NCBI GenBank assembly: GCA_028693285.1
Contig: JAQUVQ010000017.1
Location: 1-47,628, forward strand
Source: Smithellaceae bacterium
Lineage (GTDB): Bacteria; Desulfobacterota; Syntrophia; Syntrophales; Smithellaceae
DNA: 47,628 nt
Direction of reading: 5' to 3'
Shown in pieces: positions 45,001 through 47,628 of the stretch. The translations under genes and the position numbers were made by a program. Below the pieces are notes generated by a model, which did not search any database, was not told the origin of the DNA, and saw only the letters and a list, made by a program, of their open reading frames with translations. Within the stretch, counting starts at the first letter, position 1, and every line of letters begins with the position of its first letter.

Positions 45001-46504
45001 TGGTGATGAAGGAGAGATCCGCTTCCTGGCCGATGGCCGGAACAATGGCGTCGCATTCGACGATGAATTCGGAGCCTTTGATTTCAATGGGACGGCGGCG
45101 GCCGCTCTTGTCCGGCTCGCCCAGTTCCATGCGCGTGCATTCGATGCCCGTCACTTTTCCGTCCTTGCCCACCACGCGCTTGGGGGCAACGAGGAACTTC
45201 ATTTCAATTCCTTCTTCCAGCGCTTCTTCGATTTCCTCCGGAGAGGCGGGCATTTCGGCGCGGGTCCGGCGATAGAGAATAAAGACATTCTTGGAGCCGC
45301 TGCGCACCGCCGTGCGGACCGCGTCCATCGCAACGTTGCCGCCGCCGATGACCGCCACCCGGTCGCCCAGAGCGACTTTTTCGCCGAGGTTGATCTTCAT
45401 CAGATAATCCACCCCGTGAACCACGCCCTGCATGTCTTCGCCGGGAATATTGAGCTTGCTGCTCTTCATCGTGCCGCAGCCGATGAAGATCGCACTGTAG
45501 TCGCTTTTGAGTTTGTCGAAGGAAATATCCTTGCCGATTCTGGTGTTGAGGTGAATTTTGACGCCCAGATCCTGAATAACCTTGATTTCCGCGTTCAGAA
45601 CGTTCTTGGGGAGGCGGTATTCGGGAATGCCGACCGCCATCCAGCCGCCCGCCACGGGCAGGGCTTCAAAAACTTCCACATCGTAGCCTTCAATGGCCAG
45701 ATAGTAGGCGCATGTCAGACCCGAAGGACCGGCGCCGACCACGGCGACTTTCTTGCCCTTGCTTTCTTTCTTTTCCGGCAGATAGCGCGTGTCGCTGTTT
45801 AAATCCAGATCCGCGACAAAACGCTTCAGGTGCATGATGTCGATCGGTTCATCCACCTTGCCGCGCATACAGGCGGTTTCGCAGGGGTGGTTGCAGACGC
45901 GGCCGCAAACGATGGGGAACGGGTTGTCCTGCTTGATCAGTTTAAGGGCTTCCTTGAATTTCCCTTCGGCGATCAGCGCCACATAACCCTGAACGCTGAT
46001 GTGCGTCGGGCAGCCGGCCTTGCAGGGCGAAGTGCCCAGCTTGTCGATCGCGAAGCCGCTGGGAATGGCCTGCGGAAAGTGCCGATAGACGGCCTTTCTT
46101 TCGCTTAAATTGCCGTTGAACTCCGCTTTGACCGTGATGGGGCAGACTTTGGCGCAATCGCCGCAGCCCGTGCATTTGTCCAGGTTGATGTAGCGGGGGG
46201 CGGAGGTGAGTTTGACCTTGAATTTTCCCGGCTCGCCTTCCACGGATTCCACCGTGCGCCGCGTTTTGATCGTCACATTCGGATGGCGTCCGACCTCGAC
46301 CAGCTTCGGAGACAAAATGCAGGCGGAGCAGTCGTTCGTGGGAAAGGTTTTGTCCAGCTGGGCCATGACGCCGCCGATGCTGATCCCGCTTTCCACGAGA
46401 TAGACTTTCATTCCTGAATTGGCCAGATCGAGAGAGGCCTGAATGCCGGCGATACCCGAGCCGACCACCATTACCGCACCAATTTTTTCGTTATCTTTTA
46501 CCAC
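42077..46504 (-). CDS. hdrA: Giant HdrA: HdrA-NfnB/GltD-HdrA fusion, electron-bifurcating flavoprotein (cluster 1)
   Basis: A 1475-residue protein, over twice the length of the cluster-2 HdrA. Order seen: an HdrA-type FAD start [19 protein letters not shown] with 4Fe-4[13 protein letters not shown] (~108-119); an NfnB/GltD-like insert with CKAGCP (~160), [30 protein letters not shown] (~253) and [17 protein letters not shown] (~388); ferredoxin site [13 protein letters not shown] (~625); the rest of the first HdrA with [17 protein letters not shown] (~730); then a second HdrA unit from [12 protein letters not shown] (~925), [19 protein letters not shown] (~1068), [15 protein letters not shown] (~1220), and two C-terminal sites [12 protein letters not shown] and [11 protein letters not shown] (~1411-1452). 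Several flavins and 4Fe-4S clusters are expected. Start is GTG 46504 with GAGGTG before it. First gene of the cluster. Confidence 0.93.
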   Translation of the reverse strand: MVKDNEKIGAVMVVGSGIAGIQASLDLANSGMKVYLVESGISIGGVMAQLDKTFPTNDCSACILSPKLVEVGRHPNVTIKTRRTVESVEGEPGKFKVKLTSAPRYINLDKCTGCGDCAKVCPITVKAEFNGNLSERKAVYRHFPQAIPSGFAIDKLGTSPCKAGCPTHISVQGYVALIAEGKFKEALKLIKQDNPFPIVCGRVCNHPCETACMRGKVDEPIDIMHLKRFVADLDLNSDTRYLPEKKESKGKKVAVVGAGPSGLTCAYYLAIEGYDVEVFEALPVAGGWMAVGIPEYRLPKNVLNAEIKVIQDLGVKIHLNTRIGKDISFDKLKSDYSAIFIGCGTMKSSKLNIPGEDMQGVVHGVDYLMKINLGEKVALGDRVAVIGGGNVAMDAVRTAVRSGSKNVFILYRRTRAEMPASPEEIEEALEEGIEMKFLVAPKRVVGKDGKVTGIECTRMELGEPDKSGRRRPIEIKGSEFIVECDAIVPAIGQEADLSFITKESGVSINKWNNLDFDQITYATNVAGIFTGGDVSTGPQTVVKAVFSGKEAAKSIDRYLQGQDMKAGREKDWTKDLADKADLSDVPKVSREKYPNMKPEERRTSFQEVGIGFSEAQAIAEAHRCLACGICSECYQCVEACIAKAIDHDMKMEEETIEVGAVIASAGFQVFDASQRGEYGYGIYKNVVTALQFERILSASGPFFGHVQRISDGKEPKKVAFIQCVGSRDVSCGNSWCSSVCCMYATKEAIIGKEHAKGLEPTIFYMDIRAHGKDFDRFVNRAKDEYGIRYIRSMPSSIKELQQSNNLLIKYTNPDGTFTEEEFDMVVLSVGLMPPKEAKKLSASLGIELEEHGFCKTSLDNPVQTSRPGVFVCGAFGGPKDIPETVMEASAAAACAEGLLASRRGTMITPVENPEEKDMRGQGVRTGVFVCHCGINIGGVVNVPEVRDYAATLPTVVYTADNLFTCSQDTAVKMAEVIKEKDLTRVVVASCSPRTHEGLFQENCEKAGLNRYLFEMANIRDQNSWVHMHEPEKATQKAKDLLRMAVAKAQYLKPLKPGQLSVNHQALIIGGGLAGMTAALSLADQGFASFLIEKEDRLGGNYNHLYKTLEGLDARAHLTGLLEKIHKNPLITVVTSAHIEKIEGFIGNYKTTVKAKDGEKVFEHGIVLVATGAYENKPKEYLYGENAKVKSQRELETMIYEKDAKLAAVKNVVMIQCVGSRDKERPYCSRYCCGEAIKNALELKTADPSRDITILYRDIRTFAFKEDYYKKAREANIKFISYEENRKPEVVAAGDKVEVKVFDPILNEAVNLPADVVALSIGVVPNPENATIGNMLKVPTNQDGFFLEAHVKLRPVDFATDGVFMCGMSHSPKYSDETVTSANAAVSRACLVLSLDFIEAEGKTAYVNKERCSACGLCEINCPYSAIRVNPAEGCAEVNAVLCKGCGVCTASCRMNAVDLNGFNNEEVLAQIFNIN

Positions 46505-46539
46505 GTGTTCGCACCTCGTAATTTGTATAAGCAGCCCTG

Positions 46540-46566
46540 AAAAAATCCGTCCGACGCATTGTCGGA
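46540..46566 (-). terminator. Hairpin plus U-run in the region before hdrA; weak terminator or attenuator
   Basis: On the reverse strand TCCGAC pairs with GTCGGA (46550-46566, 5-base loop); alternatively ATCCG pairs with CGGAT directly before six T (46540-46545). It lies 36-62 bases before the hdrA GTG. It may end readthrough from engB or attenuate the Flox-Hdr transcript. Confidence 0.4.
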
Positions 46567-46600
46567 TCAGCGTCCGTCGGCTAACACACTTTATTTACCG

Positions 46601-46642
46601 TGTCAAGCGCAGAAGATGAATTTAGTTTGATTTTAGATTATA
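46601..46642 (-). promoter_or_regulatory. Candidate promoter elements for Flox-Hdr cluster 1
   Basis: The reverse strand has a perfect -35-like TTGACA (46601-46606) with only a poor -10 downstream, and, further upstream, a perfect TATAAT (46637-46642) with a poor -35. The region is AT-rich, unlike its surroundings. The gap 46505-46823 holds no gene. Confidence 0.3.
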
Positions 46643-46769
46643 AGATATTGTAATAATTGACATATATATTTGACCACCGTTCAGAATATGCGCAATTTTC
46701 CCTAAAATCCGCCGCGAAATCAAACCTCCGGATTTTCTTCTTGATTCGTCTTTGCGCCGCCGGAAACAA

Positions 46770-46793
46770 TGACCGGCCGGTCAGAGGCCTCTG
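46770..46793. promoter_or_regulatory. Two abutting perfect palindromes, possible repressor operator
   Basis: TGACCGGCCGGTCA (46770-46783) overlaps CAGAGGCCTCTG (46782-46793) by two bases. Both are perfect dyads. They lie 31 bases past the end of engB and about 270 bases before hdrA. The first resembles dyads bound by TetR-type repressors, but no such gene is in view. Confidence 0.35.
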
Positions 46794-46823
46794 TGCAACG
46801 GCGCAATAGAACGTCCATGAAAG

Positions 46824-47423
46824 CTAAATACTTTCCAGACCGGCCAGGTGCTTTTCGATAAACTGCCAGAGTTCCTCCGTGCCCTTTCCGGTTTTTGCGG
46901 AGAAAAGAATCGTGTTTCCCGAAGCGCCCTTCCCCATCGCCTTTTCAATGAGCTTCTTCTGCCCCAGCGCCTGCTGGTTGGACAGTTTATCCGACTTTGT
47001 CAGAATCACCGCGTAGGGAATGCGGTAATGCTTCAGCCAGTCGCGCAGGGAAAGGTCTTCCCTGCCCGGATCGCGCCGAATGTCCAGGATAAAGATCACC
47101 AGGGCCAGATTCCGCCGCTCCCGCAGATAGGTTTCGATCATTGCCCCCCAGTCCTTCTTGACGGACTGAGGCACTTTGGCAAAGCCGTACCCCGGCAAAT
47201 CCACAAAGAAGAGCCGGTTGTTCACGGTAAAGAAATTGATCAACTGCGTCCGGCCGGGCGTATTGCTGGTTTTGGCCAGGCTCTTCCGGCCGACCAGCGC
47301 GTTGATCAGGGAAGATTTCCCGACGTTGGATCGCCCGACAAAGGCAATTTCCGGCAGGATGCCCGGCGGATACTGATTCGGCCAGACGGCGCTTTTGACA
47401 AATTCGGCACTGGTGATTTTCAT
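46824..47423 (-). CDS. engB: Ribosome-assembly GTP-binding protein EngB (YsxC/YihA)
   Basis: A 199-residue GTPase needed for large ribosomal subunit assembly. G-motifs are all present: GRSNVGKSSLIN (P-loop), TPGRTQLINFF (switch I region), DLPGYGFAKVP, TKSDK and SAKTGKGTEEL. Length is normal for the family. ATG 47423 is used; a TTG at 47432 in the same frame is an alternative and is closer to an AAAGGA. It is a housekeeping gene unrelated to the Flox-Hdr cluster downstream. Confidence 0.95.
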   Translation of the reverse strand: MKITSAEFVKSAVWPNQYPPGILPEIAFVGRSNVGKSSLINALVGRKSLAKTSNTPGRTQLINFFTVNNRLFFVDLPGYGFAKVPQSVKKDWGAMIETYLRERRNLALVIFILDIRRDPGREDLSLRDWLKHYRIPYAVILTKSDKLSNQQALGQKKLIEKAMGKGASGNTILFSAKTGKGTEELWQFIEKHLAGLESI

Positions 47424-47452
47424 AAACGTCAACGATCCTTTTTCAGTTCAGA

Positions 47453-47535
47453 GCGGATTTTAATCCGCCAAATCCCGTGATTGATGTAGCGCAGGACTTT
47501 AGCCCCGTCTAGCCTGAAGTCCCGCCTGAAGTCCC
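47453..47535. repeat. Hairpin and 12-bp tandem duplication upstream of engB
   Basis: GCGGAT and ATCCGC (47453-47468) form a 6-bp stem. GCCTGAAGTCCC occurs twice head to tail at 47512-47535, and its AAGTCC arm can pair with GGACTT near 47494. The rest of the 47424-47628 end region shows no gene. Confidence 0.5.
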
Positions 47536-47628
47536 GCACCCCATTTACACATCATGGCGTCCTACGGACAACGTATTAAATATAAAGAAGAATTCATTGA
47601 CAATCGGTTTTCTCCGTGCAATAAGAAC

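Noticed and set aside
44195-45802. 535-codon open frame on the + strand
   Set aside because: Antisense shadow of the giant hdrA gene.

Overview
The window looks like a chromosomal segment of an anaerobic, probably syntrophic, Syntrophus/Syntrophobacter-like deltaproteobacterium (Desulfobacterota). This is inferred from content: two adjacent Flox-Hdr electron-bifurcation gene clusters, a tungsten-type aldehyde:ferredoxin oxidoreductase, two acyl-CoA dehydrogenases, a 3-hydroxyacyl-CoA dehydrogenase, many ferredoxin-type proteins, a selenocysteine codon, and no respiratory oxidase. The DNA is fairly GC-rich, which produces many long antisense shadow frames.

Layout. 1-1547 (-): N-terminal half of a Type IIG (Eco57I-like) restriction-modification enzyme running off the left edge. 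1711-2619 (+): PfkB sugar kinase. 2682-12750 (+): a sigma-70 promoter followed by a tight eight-gene redox operon (desaturase-like flavoprotein, ferredoxin reductase fused to 2Fe-2S, metallo-beta-lactamase fold protein, transglutaminase lipoprotein, molybdopterin oxidoreductase, crotonase, DUF169 protein, HdrD-like Fe-S protein). 12737-14758 (-): sigma-54 enhancer-binding regulator. Beyond its start lie a cluster of TGTCTCA operator sites and a good -24/-12 promoter facing the next operon, 15371-17849 (+): small unknown protein, NTF2-like protein, XRE-cupin regulator, acyl-CoA dehydrogenase. 17871-22703 (-): trehalose block (GH15 hydrolase, membrane-anchored OtsA, OtsB). 23005-23514 (+): small lipoprotein. 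23517-25592 (-): 3-hydroxyacyl-CoA dehydrogenase and acyl-CoA dehydrogenase. 25737-29711 (-): AOR-family oxidoreductase and a metallo-beta-lactamase protein with a degenerate kinase-like tail.

29856-36955 (-): Flox-Hdr cluster 2 (fused HdrCB, HdrA, FloxD, FloxC, FloxB, FloxA), with an EF-hand protein as the last gene and an intrinsic terminator. 37065-46504 (-): Flox-Hdr cluster 1 (1475-residue HdrA, FloxD, FloxC, HdrC, HdrB, FloxB, FloxA) and its own terminator. FloxD of cluster 1 carries an in-frame TGA exactly where its cluster-2 paralogue has cysteine, so it is read here as a selenoprotein. 46824-47423 (-): EngB/YsxC ribosome-assembly GTPase.

How the genes may work together (inference): acyl-CoA and aldehyde oxidation generate NADH and reduced ferredoxin; the Flox modules handle NAD(H), FloxD passes electrons to HdrA, and HdrA splits or joins them between HdrBC-type thiol/disulfide chemistry and ferredoxin. 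The 2818-12750 operon is a separate redox pathway whose substrate cannot be told from the sequence. No rRNA, tRNA, CRISPR array, IS element or prophage was seen.
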